NCBI RefSeq assembly: GCF_003075455.1
Contig: NZ_QDAE01000011.1
Location: forward strand, 1-64,000
DNA: 64,000 bases
Reading direction: 5' to 3'
DNA from: Arthrobacter sp. Bz4
Lineage (GTDB): Bacteria; Actinomycetota; Actinomycetes; Actinomycetales; Micrococcaceae
The position numbers and the translations under genes were made by a program. Positions 52,302-61,721 of the stretch are shown here, one piece after another. Position 1 is the first letter of the stretch. Each line of letters opens with the position of its first letter. Under the pieces are notes generated by a model. It searched no databases. It worked only from the letters and a program-made list of their open reading frames with translations, and was not told the DNA's origin.

Positions 52302-52329
52302 CCACCTTCGTTGGGGCTAGGCACGCTCG
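52289..52329. terminator. Bidirectional terminator between stress-protein and aminopeptidase genes
   Basis: A perfect 15-bp stem (52289-52303 with 52315-52329) spans the stop codon of the stress-protein gene and lies just beyond the aminopeptidase stop. It is among the strongest hairpins in the window. Confidence 0.85.
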
Positions 52330-52338
52330 GGGCCTGGG

Positions 52339-53925
52339 CTACTCGCCGGTAGGGCTGTAGATCCCCGCCATCCACGCTTCGACGTCGTTGGCCTCGCGGG
52401 GCAGCGCCGCGCTCAGATTCACGGGGCCATCGGCGGTCATCAGGATGTCGTCCTCGATCCGCACACCGATCCCGCGGAACTCCTCGGGGACCGCCAGGTC
52501 CTCGTCCTTGAAGTACAGGCCTGGCTCGATGGTGAAGACCATACCTTCGGTCAGGATGCCGTCCAGGTAGAGCTCGCGCTTGGCCTGGGCGCAGTCGTGA
52601 ACGTCCATGCCCAGGTGGTGGCTCGTACCATGCGGCATCCACCGGCGGTGGTGCTGGCCGTCCTGCGACAGGGCTTCCTCGAGGGACACGGGGAGGAGGC
52701 CCCAGGCGTCGAGCCGTTCCGCGAGAACGGTGATTGCCGCCTGGTGGACATCGCGGAACTTGCGGCCGGGTTGGGCCGCCGCGAATCCGGCGTCGGCGGC
52801 GTCGAGGACTGCCTGGTAGATCTTCCGCTGGATGCCGGTATACCTGCCGTTGACCGGAAGGGTGCGGGTGATGTCTGCGGTATAGAGGGTGTCAGCCTCG
52901 ACGCCCGCGTCGAGGAGCAGGAGTTCCCCTGCGTGCACCGGCCCGTTGTTACGGATCCAGTGGAGCACCGTGGCATTGTTGCCACACGCGGCAATGGTGT
53001 CGTAGCCCAGGTCGTTGCCTTCTTCACGGGCGCGGGCGAAAAATGCTCCTTCGACGACACGCTCACCGCGATGGTGGGTGATGGCGCGGGGGAGTTCCTT
53101 GACCACCTCGTGGAAGCCGTTGACTGTCGCCGCGACGGCGACCTTCATCTGGTCCACCTCCCAGGCGTCCTTGATCAGGCGCAGCTCGGAGAGGGCTTCG
53201 GCGAGCTTGCCGTCGAGCTCATCGGATTTTTCCAGGTCGACGCCGGTGTTGATCCGGGAGGTGTCGACCAGGGCGTCCGCGTTGAGATCGACTTCGCGCA
53301 GCAACCGGATCCGCATGCCTCCCACCTCGGGGACGCCTGCGTCCTTGGTGACTGCGACTTCCAGTTCGGCGAGGTCTGCAGTCTCGATGGAGAGCAGGGT
53401 CCTGATCTGCGCGTGTGACAGGCGTGAGCCGATCCAGAACTCGCCGTAGCGGGCATTGGCATAGAACTCGGGGTTGTCGTGACCAGCAAGCTCCCTGAAG
53501 TACAGGGTGGAGTGGTGCTGGCCGCCGTCGTCGCCGTGGCCAGCCTCGGTGGGCTCCATGATGAGCACTGCGTCGGGTTCGTGATCGAGCCCAAGACCGG
53601 TGAGGTGCGCAAACCCGGAATGCGGCCGGAAGCGGTAGTCGGTGTCGTTGGAGCGCACCTTGAACGGCCCGGCGGGGATGACGAGCCGTTCGCCAGGGAA
53701 TCGGTCTGAGATAGCACGACGGCGTTTCGCGGCGTGCGGGGCTACCTCAGCCTCGGCGGGCAGCTCGGTGGGCTTGGGTTCCCACTGCTGGGCCATGAAC
53801 GCCTTAAACGCCTCCGATTCGGGGCGCTGGGAACGATTCTCGTTCCGGGCAACAAGAGGCTGCTCTTCGGTGGTGGAGAGCGCGCCGGCGGTCTGGGACA
53901 GGGTGTTGTTCTCTGCTGTACTCAC
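52339..53925 (-). CDS. pepP: Aminopeptidase P-family metallopeptidase
   Basis: A 528-residue M24B Xaa-Pro aminopeptidase. The N-terminal domain (about 40-220) has Phe-Arg-Val-Arg-Ser-Asn-Asp-Thr-Asp-Tyr-style residues; the pita-bread catalytic domain begins near 250. The dinuclear metal ligands are Asp (Leu-Leu-Asp-Ala-Gly-Val-Glu near 343), Asp (Tyr-Thr-Ala-Asp-Ile-Thr-Arg near 354), His (Met-Pro-His-Gly-Thr-Ser-His-His-Leu-Gly near 433), Glu (Phe-Thr-Ile-Glu-Pro-Gly near 470) and Glu (Arg-Ile-Glu-Asp-Asp near 498). It cleaves N-terminal residues before proline in the cytoplasm. Length is that of actinobacterial PepP. Confidence 0.94.
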   Translation of the reverse strand: MSTAENNTLSQTAGALSTTEEQPLVARNENRSQRPESEAFKAFMAQQWEPKPTELPAEAEVAPHAAKRRRAISDRFPGERLVIPAGPFKVRSNDTDYRFRPHSGFAHLTGLGLDHEPDAVLIMEPTEAGHGDDGGQHHSTLYFRELAGHDNPEFYANARYGEFWIGSRLSHAQIRTLLSIETADLAELEVAVTKDAGVPEVGGMRIRLLREVDLNADALVDTSRINTGVDLEKSDELDGKLAEALSELRLIKDAWEVDQMKVAVAATVNGFHEVVKELPRAITHHRGERVVEGAFFARAREEGNDLGYDTIAACGNNATVLHWIRNNGPVHAGELLLLDAGVEADTLYTADITRTLPVNGRYTGIQRKIYQAVLDAADAGFAAAQPGRKFRDVHQAAITVLAERLDAWGLLPVSLEEALSQDGQHHRRWMPHGTSHHLGMDVHDCAQAKRELYLDGILTEGMVFTIEPGLYFKDEDLAVPEEFRGIGVRIEDDILMTADGPVNLSAALPREANDVEAWMAGIYSPTGE

Positions 53926-54003
53926 CAGTCCATGATCTCACCGGTACCGGAGGCAACCAAACAGTTGTCAGGGAGAACACCACTGCGGGCGTAGATTAGG
54001 TGG

Positions 54004-54849
54004 GTGAGAATCGACCTACACACCCATTCAACCGTCTCGGACGGCACCGAAAGTCCTGCAGAGCTGATCAAGGCAGCGCTGGACGCGGAAATTGATGTGA
54101 TTGCCCTGACCGATCACGACTCGACCGCGGGCTGGGCAGCAGCCGCAGCTGCGGCGCGTACCCATGGCGTGGTGCTGATCCCTGGCATGGAGGTGTCGTG
54201 CCGGACTGACACGGGTATCAGCGTTCATGTGCTCTCCTACCTGCACGATCCGCTACACCCCGGACTGAAGGCTGAAATCCTTCGGTCCAGGGACGCCCGA
54301 TTGACGCGGGCCGAGCGAATGGTGGAGCGCCTCGGAGCCGACTATCCCATTACCTGGTCCGATGTGCAGGAGCACATCGCGGACGGGGCAACTGTCGGAC
54401 GCCCCCATATCGCCGATTCTCTGGTGGCGCTGGGTATCGTTTCCAACCGGAGCGAAGCCTTCACCGATATCCTCACTGCCGCGTCCCCTTACTGGGTGGG
54501 CCACTACGCACCGCACCCCGCGCAGGCGGTGGAACTGATTCGCGCGGCGGGCGGCGTTGCGGTCTTCGCCCATCCGGTGGCATCGGCCCGCGGCCGGATC
54601 GTGGGTGACGATGTGATGGGCCAGATGATCGATGCCGGATTGCAGGGCCTGGAGATCGAACATCGCGACAACCCGGAGCCGGGACGCCGTGACCTGCGAC
54701 GGATTGCTGCGGAGCATGGCTTGCTGGCCACTGGATCCAGCGACTACCACGGGGAAGGAAAACCGAACCGCCTGGGGGAGAACCTCACTGCCCCCGACGT
54801 GCTGGAGCAAATTGAGGCGTTGGCCACCGGGTCGGCAGTGGTTCGCTGA
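54004..54849 (+). CDS. PHP-domain phosphoesterase
   Basis: GTG 54004 starts a 281-residue PHP-family protein: Asp-Leu-His-Thr-His-Ser-Thr-Val-Ser-Asp-Gly-Thr near 3-14, Leu-Thr-Asp-His-Asp-Ser near 35-40, Ile-Pro-Gly-Met-Glu near 60, and the late motifs Ala-His-Pro near 194 and Gly-Ser-Ser-Asp-Tyr-His-Gly near 245. These are the metal ligands of PHP phosphatases such as 3',5'-nucleoside bisphosphate phosphatase (RNase AM-type). It probably hydrolyses phosphate esters in nucleotide metabolism. It lies between pepP (divergent) and the DNA methyltransferase (convergent). Confidence 0.93.
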   Translation: MRIDLHTHSTVSDGTESPAELIKAALDAEIDVIALTDHDSTAGWAAAAAAARTHGVVLIPGMEVSCRTDTGISVHVLSYLHDPLHPGLKAEILRSRDARLTRAERMVERLGADYPITWSDVQEHIADGATVGRPHIADSLVALGIVSNRSEAFTDILTAASPYWVGHYAPHPAQAVELIRAAGGVAVFAHPVASARGRIVGDDVMGQMIDAGLQGLEIEHRDNPEPGRRDLRRIAAEHGLLATGSSDYHGEGKPNRLGENLTAPDVLEQIEALATGSAVVR

Positions 54850-54877
54850 ACACCTGCCTGCGCGAAGCGGGAACCGG

Positions 54878-55738
54878 TCAGCAGTAGGCGCCGAGCCTGG
54901 CCTTCATCACGTCGATCGCCTGGGGGTTTTGGTCAACGCAGACGAACCGGCGGCCCAGTTTCGCGGCCACCGCGCCGATGGTTCCGGATCCTGCGAAGAA
55001 GTCGAGTACCCAGTCACCCTCGCGGCTGCTGGCCGTGACCGCCCGGCGAAGGAGCCCCTCGGGTTTCTGGGTGGGGTAGCCGGTCTTTTCCCGACCGGTG
55101 GGGGAGACGATGGTATGCCACCAGACATCGGTGGGCAGTTTGCCCAGGGCAGCCTTCTCGGGAGTGACCAGCCCGGGCGCCATATAGGGCTCGCGGTCCA
55201 CCCCTGCGCTGTCGAAATAGTAGTTCGAAGGGTTCTTCACGTAGACCAGAATGTTGTCGTGTTTGGCTGGCCATCGGCTCTTCGCGCGGGCGCCATAGTC
55301 GTAGGCCCAGATGATTTCGTTCAGGAAGCTGTCCCTGCCGAAAAGGGCGTCAAGCATCACCTTGACGTAGTGCACTTCCCGGTAGTCCAGATGCACGTAC
55401 AGGGTGCCGTCGTCGGTGAGGAGCCGCCACGCTTCAGCGAGGCGTGGGGCCAGGAACTCCCAGTAATCCTCGAAGGCGTCGTCGTAGCTCGCCAGCATCC
55501 CCTTGACCGTCGAGTAGCTGTGCCCCTTGAAACCGACCCGGTCCCCGGTCCCATCAATGGTGCGGACCATCGACGTTTGTTGACGCCGTTGGGCCCGCCC
55601 CGTGTTGAAGGGCGGGTCAACGTAGATCATGGTGAAGGAATTGTCAGGCAGCGTCGGGAGGTAGTCGGCGTTGTCGGCGTGCACCACCAGGTTGCTGCCG
55701 TCCGGACGCCACAACGGCGCCGTCGCGGGGACGGGCAT
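54878..55738 (-). CDS. Orphan DNA methyltransferase (beta-type order, DPPF)
   Basis: The 286-residue protein has motif IV Asp-Pro-Pro-Phe-Asn-Thr-Gly early (about residues 40-46) and motif I Phe-Phe-Ala-Gly-Ser-Gly-Thr late (about 247-253), the beta-class order of N4-cytosine or N6-adenine methyltransferases. The central Gln-Lys-Pro-Glu-Gly-Leu-Leu is also typical. Asp-Pro-Pro-Phe favours N6-adenine, but N4-cytosine is possible. No restriction endonuclease or specificity gene lies nearby; neighbours are PHP and helicase genes. It may be an epigenetic regulator or relic. It ends eight bases before the DEAD-box gene stop, so the two could be on one transcript. Confidence 0.9.
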   Translation of the reverse strand: MPVPATAPLWRPDGSNLVVHADNADYLPTLPDNSFTMIYVDPPFNTGRAQRRQQTSMVRTIDGTGDRVGFKGHSYSTVKGMLASYDDAFEDYWEFLAPRLAEAWRLLTDDGTLYVHLDYREVHYVKVMLDALFGRDSFLNEIIWAYDYGARAKSRWPAKHDNILVYVKNPSNYYFDSAGVDREPYMAPGLVTPEKAALGKLPTDVWWHTIVSPTGREKTGYPTQKPEGLLRRAVTASSREGDWVLDFFAGSGTIGAVAAKLGRRFVCVDQNPQAIDVMKARLGAYC

Positions 55739-55745
55739 GTTGTGC

Positions 55746-57470
55746 CTAGCCCTCGGCTCCGGCTGCAGGCTTGTTCACTACCTCACCGTTGCGGCTCCGG
55801 GTGCGGGAGCGGCTGCGGCGGGGACGGTCGGTGGCCGGTGCGTTGTCGGCACCCGATGCTGGCGCGCTGGCTGCCGTCTGGCGTGACGGTGCAGATTCTT
55901 CGGCTGATCCGCCCGAACGACGGCGGCGGTTGCCGGAGCTTTCGCCGGATTTCTGGGAGTCGCGCTGATCGGACGACCGTGAGCGGTCGCCGCCGCGTGA
56001 ACGGTCACCGCCGCCGGAGCGCTCCGAGCCGCGTCCCCTGCCGGAGCCGTGTGACTCGGGGGCTGCACGATGCTTCTTGCCCGTCTCGCCGAGATCCTCA
56101 AGTGTTTCGGCGTTGATGCCTGCGAGGGTCCGCTTGTCCCGGGGTAGCCGTCCCTTGGTGCCCTCGGGGATGTCAAGTTCCTCGTAGAGGTGTGGGGATG
56201 AGGAATAAGTCTCCACGGGCTCGGCAGCGTTAAGGCCGAGAGCCTTGTTGATCAGGCCCCAGCGTGGCATGTCGTCCCAGTCCACGAAGGTGACGGCTGT
56301 GCCCTTCTTGCCGGCCCGGCCGGTGCGGCCGACCCGGTGCAGATAGGCTTTCTCGTCCTCGGGGCACTGGTAATTGATCACGTGGGTGATGTCTTCCACG
56401 TCGATGCCCCGGGCTGCCACCTCGGTGGCCACGAGGACGTCAATCTTGTCTCCGCGGAAGGCCCGAAGCGCCTGCTCCCGGGCGCCCTGGCCCAGGTCTC
56501 CGTGGATCGCCCCGGCCGCGAAGCCGCGGTCAATCAGTTCCTCGGACAGCTTGGCGGCGGTGCGTTTGGTCTTGGTGAAAATGATGGTGCGCCCACGGCC
56601 CCGGGACTGCAGGATCCGGGCCACCACCTCGGCCTTGTCGAGGTTATGTGCCCGGTAGATGACCTGACGGATATCCTTCTTGGTGATTCCCTCGTCCTCG
56701 GGATCAGCCGCGCGGATGTGGGTCGGCTGGGTCATGTACCGGCGTGCCATAGCTACCACCGGGCCGGGCATGGTCGCTGAGAACAGCATGGTCTGCCGTA
56801 CAGCCGGGGTGCCGGCGATCAACGTTTCGACGTCGGGCAGGAACCCGAGGTCAAGCATTTCGTCGGCCTCGTCCAACACCACCAGTTTCACATTGGCGAG
56901 GGAGAGCAGCTTCTGGCGGTACAGGTCGATCAGACGGCCGGGGGTGCCGACCACGATCTCGGTGCCCTTCTTGAGCGCTTCGATCTGTGGCTCATAGGCG
57001 CGGCCACCGTAAATGGTGACGATCCGGGCGTGACGCTTCTTGGCGGCGGTGGTGAGGTCACCAGCAACCTGGACGGCGAGTTCGCGGGTAGGAACCACGA
57101 TGAGCGCCTGGGGGGCGCCCGGCACAGGCAGTCGGTCGTAGCCGTCGTCCTTGGGGGCGACGACGCGCTGCAGGGCGGGAATACCGAAGCCGAGTGTCTT
57201 ACCGGTGCCGGTCTTGGCCTGGCCGATGATGTCATGTCCGCCCAGGGCGATTGACAGGGTCATGGCCTGGATGGGGAACGGGTGGATAATCCCGGCATCA
57301 GCCAGGGACTCCACAATGTCTGCACGGACGTTGAAGTCCGCGAACGTTTCTTCGGCCTCTTTATGGGGCTCCTCGGTGGTTACCAGTGTCTCCTCGACGA
57401 AGATCTCGTCGTCGCTGTTGTCGGCATGGAGATGATGGGTGTCTGTCACCTGGGTGTTTTCAGTGTTCAA
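55746..57470 (-). CDS. DEAD-box RNA helicase
   Basis: A 574-residue DEAD-box helicase starting at TTG 57470, with no Shine-Dalgarno sequence. Q motif Phe-Pro-Ile-Gln near residue 63, motif I Ala-Lys-Thr-Gly-Thr-Gly-Lys-Thr near 83, Asp-Glu-Ala-Asp near 200, Ser-Ala-Thr near 231, and His-Arg-Val-Gly-Arg-Thr-Gly-Arg near 385 are intact. The last about 110 residues are a disordered Arg/Gly/Ser-rich tail with repeated Gly-Gly-Asp-Arg-Ser-Arg units that should bind RNA. It remodels RNA, probably in ribosome assembly or mRNA decay alongside the RNB ribonuclease encoded upstream on the same strand. Confidence 0.94.
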   Translation of the reverse strand: MNTENTQVTDTHHLHADNSDDEIFVEETLVTTEEPHKEAEETFADFNVRADIVESLADAGIIHPFPIQAMTLSIALGGHDIIGQAKTGTGKTLGFGIPALQRVVAPKDDGYDRLPVPGAPQALIVVPTRELAVQVAGDLTTAAKKRHARIVTIYGGRAYEPQIEALKKGTEIVVGTPGRLIDLYRQKLLSLANVKLVVLDEADEMLDLGFLPDVETLIAGTPAVRQTMLFSATMPGPVVAMARRYMTQPTHIRAADPEDEGITKKDIRQVIYRAHNLDKAEVVARILQSRGRGRTIIFTKTKRTAAKLSEELIDRGFAAGAIHGDLGQGAREQALRAFRGDKIDVLVATEVAARGIDVEDITHVINYQCPEDEKAYLHRVGRTGRAGKKGTAVTFVDWDDMPRWGLINKALGLNAAEPVETYSSSPHLYEELDIPEGTKGRLPRDKRTLAGINAETLEDLGETGKKHRAAPESHGSGRGRGSERSGGGDRSRGGDRSRSSDQRDSQKSGESSGNRRRRSGGSAEESAPSRQTAASAPASGADNAPATDRPRRSRSRTRSRNGEVVNKPAAGAEG

Positions 57471-57484
57471 TTAAATACCGTTCA
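57468..57484 (-). promoter_or_regulatory. Start-proximal motif shared with the O-methyltransferase gene
   Basis: Second copy of the TGAACGGTA-containing 17-mer seen at 45939-45955, spaced identically relative to the start codon (TTG here, ATG there). Neither gene has a good ribosome binding site. Confidence 0.3.
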
Positions 57485-57717
57485 TTTAGGCCGTACGGCC
57501 GCTGGATCTCGACGGGTGGCTGACGTGTGGTCAGCCCGGAGGAACAGGCGCATGGCGTCCAGTGGAAGCCGATCGCGGGCTTACGACTGCAGGCCGGGGA
57601 TTCGGACGAATCCTGTCGGCTAAGAAGAACTCAAGATCGCGTAGGTACTTGCGGGTCAGGGGTAACTTATCAGGGAATGATGAGTACGACCGGGCATCCA
57701 TTACTACGCAGTAAACT

Positions 57718-59219
57718 CTACCCTGCCCCGGCCGGCGTGCCCGACACGCCGGGACCGGCCGGGCCATTGATCAGTTCGAAGCGGGTAACACGGGCATCGA
57801 TGTCAGCACGTACCAGGCGCACCCGGACAGCCTCGCCGGCAACCAGGTCCCCCTCACACCTCGCCTCGAAGGCCGGGTTGGCCAGCTGGATGGTTCCGAC
57901 GGGCAGATAGCCGTTCTGCGAGTTTCCGTTAGGCGGTTTGGCCCCGGAGATGACGACCGCGTCGAATTCCTGCCCAACCAGATTACTCAGCAACGCTGCC
58001 TCGACGGCGTCCAGTGCGCCGCGTTCGAGCCGGGAGGAGAGTTGGTTGGACGAGTTCATTAGCGAGTTGAGTTCCGGAAGTGCGTCGCGCGCCCACGCCG
58101 GGACCTCGGTGTCGCCGCACAGGGCGGCGCAGATCACCAGAACGAAACGGTCAACCAGCCGCCGCAGCGGCGCTGTGGTGTGAGCATAGGGAGCGGCAAT
58201 GGCAGCCTGGCTCATGGCGGCGGGGAGTTCGCCGTCGAACGCTGTATAACCGGCGCCCCTGAACAGGGACGCCGCCGCATGCATCAGTGAGAGCTGGCGG
58301 GGATCGGTGGTGTCAAGGCTGCGCAGGAATTCCCCGTACGCCATACCCTCCGGCCAGGGTGTGCCGAGCACCCGCGCCTGCTGGCGGAAGCGGGCCACGG
58401 ACTCCCGGTCCGGCGGGGGCATGGTGCGCAGCACACCGATTTTTCCGTCGATCATCAACTGAGCGGCGGCCATCCCCGTCATCAGGGAAATTTGTGCGTT
58501 CCAGTCCTCCGCCGGGAGCGGTGGCGACGTCAGAATGAAGTACCTGTCGCCGTCGTTGGCTATCTCCTGCTCGGGAAGGTTGAGGCTGGCGCCTCCACGG
58601 AGGCGTTCCAGCTCGATCCGTAGGAGCCCCACTTCCCGGAGGAGGAGCAGATTCTCGGGGGCGCCGCCTGAGTCGATGTCGCGCTGCACCTGTTCGTAGG
58701 TGAGCTGGGCCCGGCTGCGGATGAGGGCGCGTCGCAGGTCGGTCTCCTCGACCTCGCCCGCCTCGTTTAACTCGAACTGCCACACGTAGGCCGGGCGAAC
58801 CAGCCCAGGCAGAAGACTGGCAGCGTCCTCGGAAATGATCTCGGGGTGGAGCGAGATCCTGCCGTCCGGGGCGTAGACCGTCTGGCCACGGCGTCGGGCC
58901 TCCAGATCAATCGCACCACCCGGCGCCACGAATGCCGGCACGTCGGCGATCGCATACCAGACCCGGTACCCGGACCCGCGGCGTTCCAGATGGACTGCCT
59001 GATCCAGGTCAATGGATCCGGGTGGATCAATAGTGATGAAGCCCAGGTCGTCAGATCGGTATCCGGGCGGGAATGGTTCCTGACCGCGTGCTCAGCTTCG
59101 GCGAGCACCTCGGGCGGGAAGTCGGACTCGAGGCCCAACTCCTCCCGGAGGAGCTGCAGGGAACGGGTCAGCTGCAGCTGGGAATTCCGATTCGACAAAT
59201 CAAGATGCGAGTACGGCAC
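57718..59219 (-). pseudogene. RNB-domain ribonuclease, apparent one-base deletion
   Basis: A GTG at 59219 begins the family-like N-terminus (Leu-Gln-Leu-Thr-Arg-Ser-Leu-Gln-Leu-Leu-Arg-Glu-Glu-Leu-Gly-Leu) as far as Asp-Thr-Asp-Leu-Thr near 59053. The RNB motif Ile-Asp-Pro-Pro-Gly-Ser-Ile-Asp-Leu-Asp-Gln-Ala, Tyr-Ala-Ile-Ala-Asp-Val-Pro-Ala-Phe-Val and the rest continue in another frame to 57718. One restored base gives 500 residues, the usual length for actinobacterial RNB ribonucleases (RNase II/R-like, 3' to 5' hydrolysis). As read, only 407 codons from ATG 58941, lacking the catalytic aspartates, form an uninterrupted frame. A technical indel is a serious alternative. It lies after the helicase and may be co-regulated. 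Confidence 0.88.
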
Positions 59220-59315
59220 AATCTCAACCGTAATACACCGACCGACCGCCCACCGGATCGCGCGCAGCGCGCGTCACCGGGTTTCAGGCGTTCGGGCACC
59301 GGTACCCTTAACCCC

Positions 59316-60047
59316 ATGAGTTCACTGCCGTCCTCCCCTCCCCAGCAGGCCTCCGACGAGCACACCGCCGGAACGCAGCCCCGGCTCCCTGCGGACCCCC
59401 GCTACGCACGGTTCATCGTTGACCTGTTCGGGGTGATGGCTTACGGCGAACTCTCAGGATTTGAGCGGCTGTCCTCAGACGCGCGTTTCTCTCCCACCCT
59501 CCATGACCGGGCCACCCTTGGCCGGTTGGCTGTCAAAGAGTTTGAGCACTTCGAAATGGTCAGCAACCACCTGGCTGTGTTGGGGGTGGACGTCGAGACC
59601 GCGATGTCCCCCTTCCAACCGTCAATCGATTCTTTTCACGAGCGAACCCGGCCAGCCGACTGGTACGAGTCGCTGATGAAGGCGTACGTGATCGACGCGA
59701 TCTCCGCCGACTTCTATACGGCGCTCGCCGGACGGCTGGATGCATCGACCCGAGAGCTGATCGGACGGATCCAGGCTGCCGATGAGCAGGGGCCGCTGCT
59801 GCAGGAACGGCTGCAGGAGGCACTTGCCGACGACCCGCGGTTGGCTTCCCGCCTGGCGCTGTGGGGCAGGCGACTGGTCGGGGAGGCTCTCACCCAGGCG
59901 CAGCGCATCGGAATTGAGCGAGCATTCCTCGGCGCGCTGCTGTTCGCAGGAGCCGAGGAAGACCAGGAGAAGGAGACGCTGCTGTTGTTTTCCCAGCTCA
60001 CCCGCAACCACTCCCGCCGCATGAGCCTGCTCGGTCTGACCGCTTAG
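59316..60047 (+). CDS. Ferritin-like di-iron protein (MiaE-like)
   Basis: ATG 59316 starts 243 residues. The core is a four-helix bundle with Glu-Leu-Ser-Gly-Phe near 45, Glu-Phe-Glu-His-Phe-Glu near 80 (Glu-x-x-His iron ligands) and a third helix near 120-135 (Tyr-Val-Ile-Asp-Ala-Ile-Ser-Ala-Asp-Phe), and a fourth near 195. This resembles MiaE-like tRNA hydroxylase or the ferritin-like proteins commonly found beside RNB and DEAD-box genes in actinobacteria. The last helix is less typical. It is divergent from the RNB gene, so both may be controlled from the 96-base gap. The reaction is not known here. Confidence 0.8.
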   Translation: MSSLPSSPPQQASDEHTAGTQPRLPADPRYARFIVDLFGVMAYGELSGFERLSSDARFSPTLHDRATLGRLAVKEFEHFEMVSNHLAVLGVDVETAMSPFQPSIDSFHERTRPADWYESLMKAYVIDAISADFYTALAGRLDASTRELIGRIQAADEQGPLLQERLQEALADDPRLASRLALWGRRLVGEALTQAQRIGIERAFLGALLFAGAEEDQEKETLLLFSQLTRNHSRRMSLLGLTA

Positions 60048-60202
60048 TTCGCTTCCATCGGCCTGCGGCGGTTTTGTTTCCCCCGTCGGCGCCCTGCTGA
60101 GCGTGCGCCTGCCCATTTGCCTCAGGCCTGCGCCGTGGCGCATTGCGCCGGTCGACATGCCGCTGACATTCTTCGGCGTCAGGCAGGCGAAGGCGAACGA
60201 AT

Positions 60203-61666
60203 TTAGGTCCCGCAGAAAGTCCGGTACGCGCCGAAATCGTCGGGTGCGGCAGCAGCATAACGTTCCAGCCCGGGCCGCTCGTCGTAGGGCGAGGTTACGG
60301 CTTCCAGCAGTCGTTCAAACGGCACCAGATCCCCACCCGTCGCAGCTGCCAGGGCTTCCTCCACCAGATGATTGCGCGGGATGTAGACGGGGTTGAACCG
60401 GCCCATTGCGACGGCGTCTGGCCCAAGGGCACGCCAGCGGTGGAGCCAGGCGTCGACCCCTTCAGTATCGGCAAAGTGGGTCCGCGTCAGATCGGCGTCG
60501 CCCCGGGCGGCAGCGCCGAGGCTCCTGAAGAAGGAGGTGTAATCGACCCGATCAGCCTGAAGCAGTGCGAGTAGCTCATCGATCAGGGGCAGGAGCACCG
60601 AATCATCAGGGTTGCCGGCCAGGCCGAGTTTGGCTTTCATCCCGGTCGCCCACGCGTCGCCATACTGGCGACGGAACCCGCCGAGCGCGTCGGTGGCCAT
60701 TGCGACTGCCTTCTCCTGGTCCTCGTGGAGGAGGGGCAGGAGGGCTTCAGCAAGCCGGGCTAGGTTCCATTCGGCCACTACCGGCTGGTTGGCGTACGCA
60801 TACCGCCCGCTCTCGTCGATTGAGCTGTACACCGCCGCTGGGTTGAATTCATCCATAAAGGCGCAGGGCCCATAGTCGATGGTCTCGCCCGAGATGGTCA
60901 TGTTATCGGTGTTCATGACGCCGTGAACAAACCCGATCAGCATCCACCGAGCCACCAGGGCCGCCTGCGCAGCCATTACCGCCTCGAACAGGGCGAGGTA
61001 GGGGTGCTCGGATTGAGCAGCTCCGGGATAGTGGCGGGCTAGCGCGTGATCGGCTAGGCGGCGGATCAGGCCGACGTCGCCGGTCGCCTGGGCAAACTGG
61101 AAGCTACCCACCCGCAGGTGGCTGCCAGCCACCCGGGCGAGAACGGCACCTGGCAGGAGAGTCTCGCGGCGTACCTGCCGTCCGGTGGCTACGACGGCGA
61201 GAGCCCGGGTGGTGGGGATACCCAAGGCATGCATGGACTCGCTGATGAGGTACTCGCGGAGCATCGGTCCTACGGCCGCCAACCCGTCGCCCCCACGGGC
61301 AAACGGTGTGCGCCCGGAACCTTTCAGATGGAGATCGTGTATCCCGCCCGCAGGATCGGTGATTTCACCGAGGAGAAGTGCCCGGCCATCACCGAGGCGA
61401 GGGGAGAATCCGCCGAACTGGTGGCCGGAATAGGCCTGGGCCACCGGGGTGGCACCCGGCGGCAGCAAAGTGCCGGTCAAAAGCCGCGAACCCTCGGCGG
61501 TCCGCAGCGACTCCGAATCGAGCCCCAGCTGGGCTGCGAGTGGGACGTTGAGGACCAGTAACCGGGGATCAGGCGCTTCGTCGGCTTGCCAGGGAACAGC
61601 CATTTCGCTCAGTTCCCGAGCGAAACGGTCGTCGAGGGTAACGGCTAGCTGCGGTGCGACACTCAT
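60203..61666 (-). CDS. selO: Protein adenylyltransferase SelO (YdiU/UPF0061)
   Basis: The 487-residue pseudokinase-fold enzyme transfers AMP to Ser, Thr or Tyr of target proteins. Motifs seen: Tyr-Ser-Gly-His-Gln-Phe-Gly near 79, Asp-Gly-Arg-Ala-Leu-Leu-Leu-Gly-Glu near 95, Lys-Gly-Ser-Gly-Arg-Thr-Pro near 115, Arg-Glu-Tyr-Leu-Ile-Ser-Glu near 137, and Asn-Thr-Asp-Asn-Met-Thr-Ile-Ser-Gly near 252 with Asp-Tyr-Gly-Pro near 265. The bound nucleotide is flipped relative to ordinary kinases. The final Cys-Gly-Thr-like C-terminus (no selenocysteine) is normal for bacteria. It is a redox-response enzyme in E. coli; the role here is inferred from the family. Confidence 0.94.
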   Translation of the reverse strand: MSVAPQLAVTLDDRFARELSEMAVPWQADEAPDPRLLVLNVPLAAQLGLDSESLRTAEGSRLLTGTLLPPGATPVAQAYSGHQFGGFSPRLGDGRALLLGEITDPAGGIHDLHLKGSGRTPFARGGDGLAAVGPMLREYLISESMHALGIPTTRALAVVATGRQVRRETLLPGAVLARVAGSHLRVGSFQFAQATGDVGLIRRLADHALARHYPGAAQSEHPYLALFEAVMAAQAALVARWMLIGFVHGVMNTDNMTISGETIDYGPCAFMDEFNPAAVYSSIDESGRYAYANQPVVAEWNLARLAEALLPLLHEDQEKAVAMATDALGGFRRQYGDAWATGMKAKLGLAGNPDDSVLLPLIDELLALLQADRVDYTSFFRSLGAAARGDADLTRTHFADTEGVDAWLHRWRALGPDAVAMGRFNPVYIPRNHLVEEALAAATGGDLVPFERLLEAVTSPYDERPGLERYAAAAPDDFGAYRTFCGT

Positions 61667-61721
61667 CTAACGAGCGTACAGCGGGCACCGGGCGGGGTGC
61701 AGCCCGAATAAGTTTTCCACG

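Noticed and set aside
54632-56116. 494-codon plus-strand frame
   Set aside because: Antisense to the DNA methyltransferase and helicase genes; no domain character.
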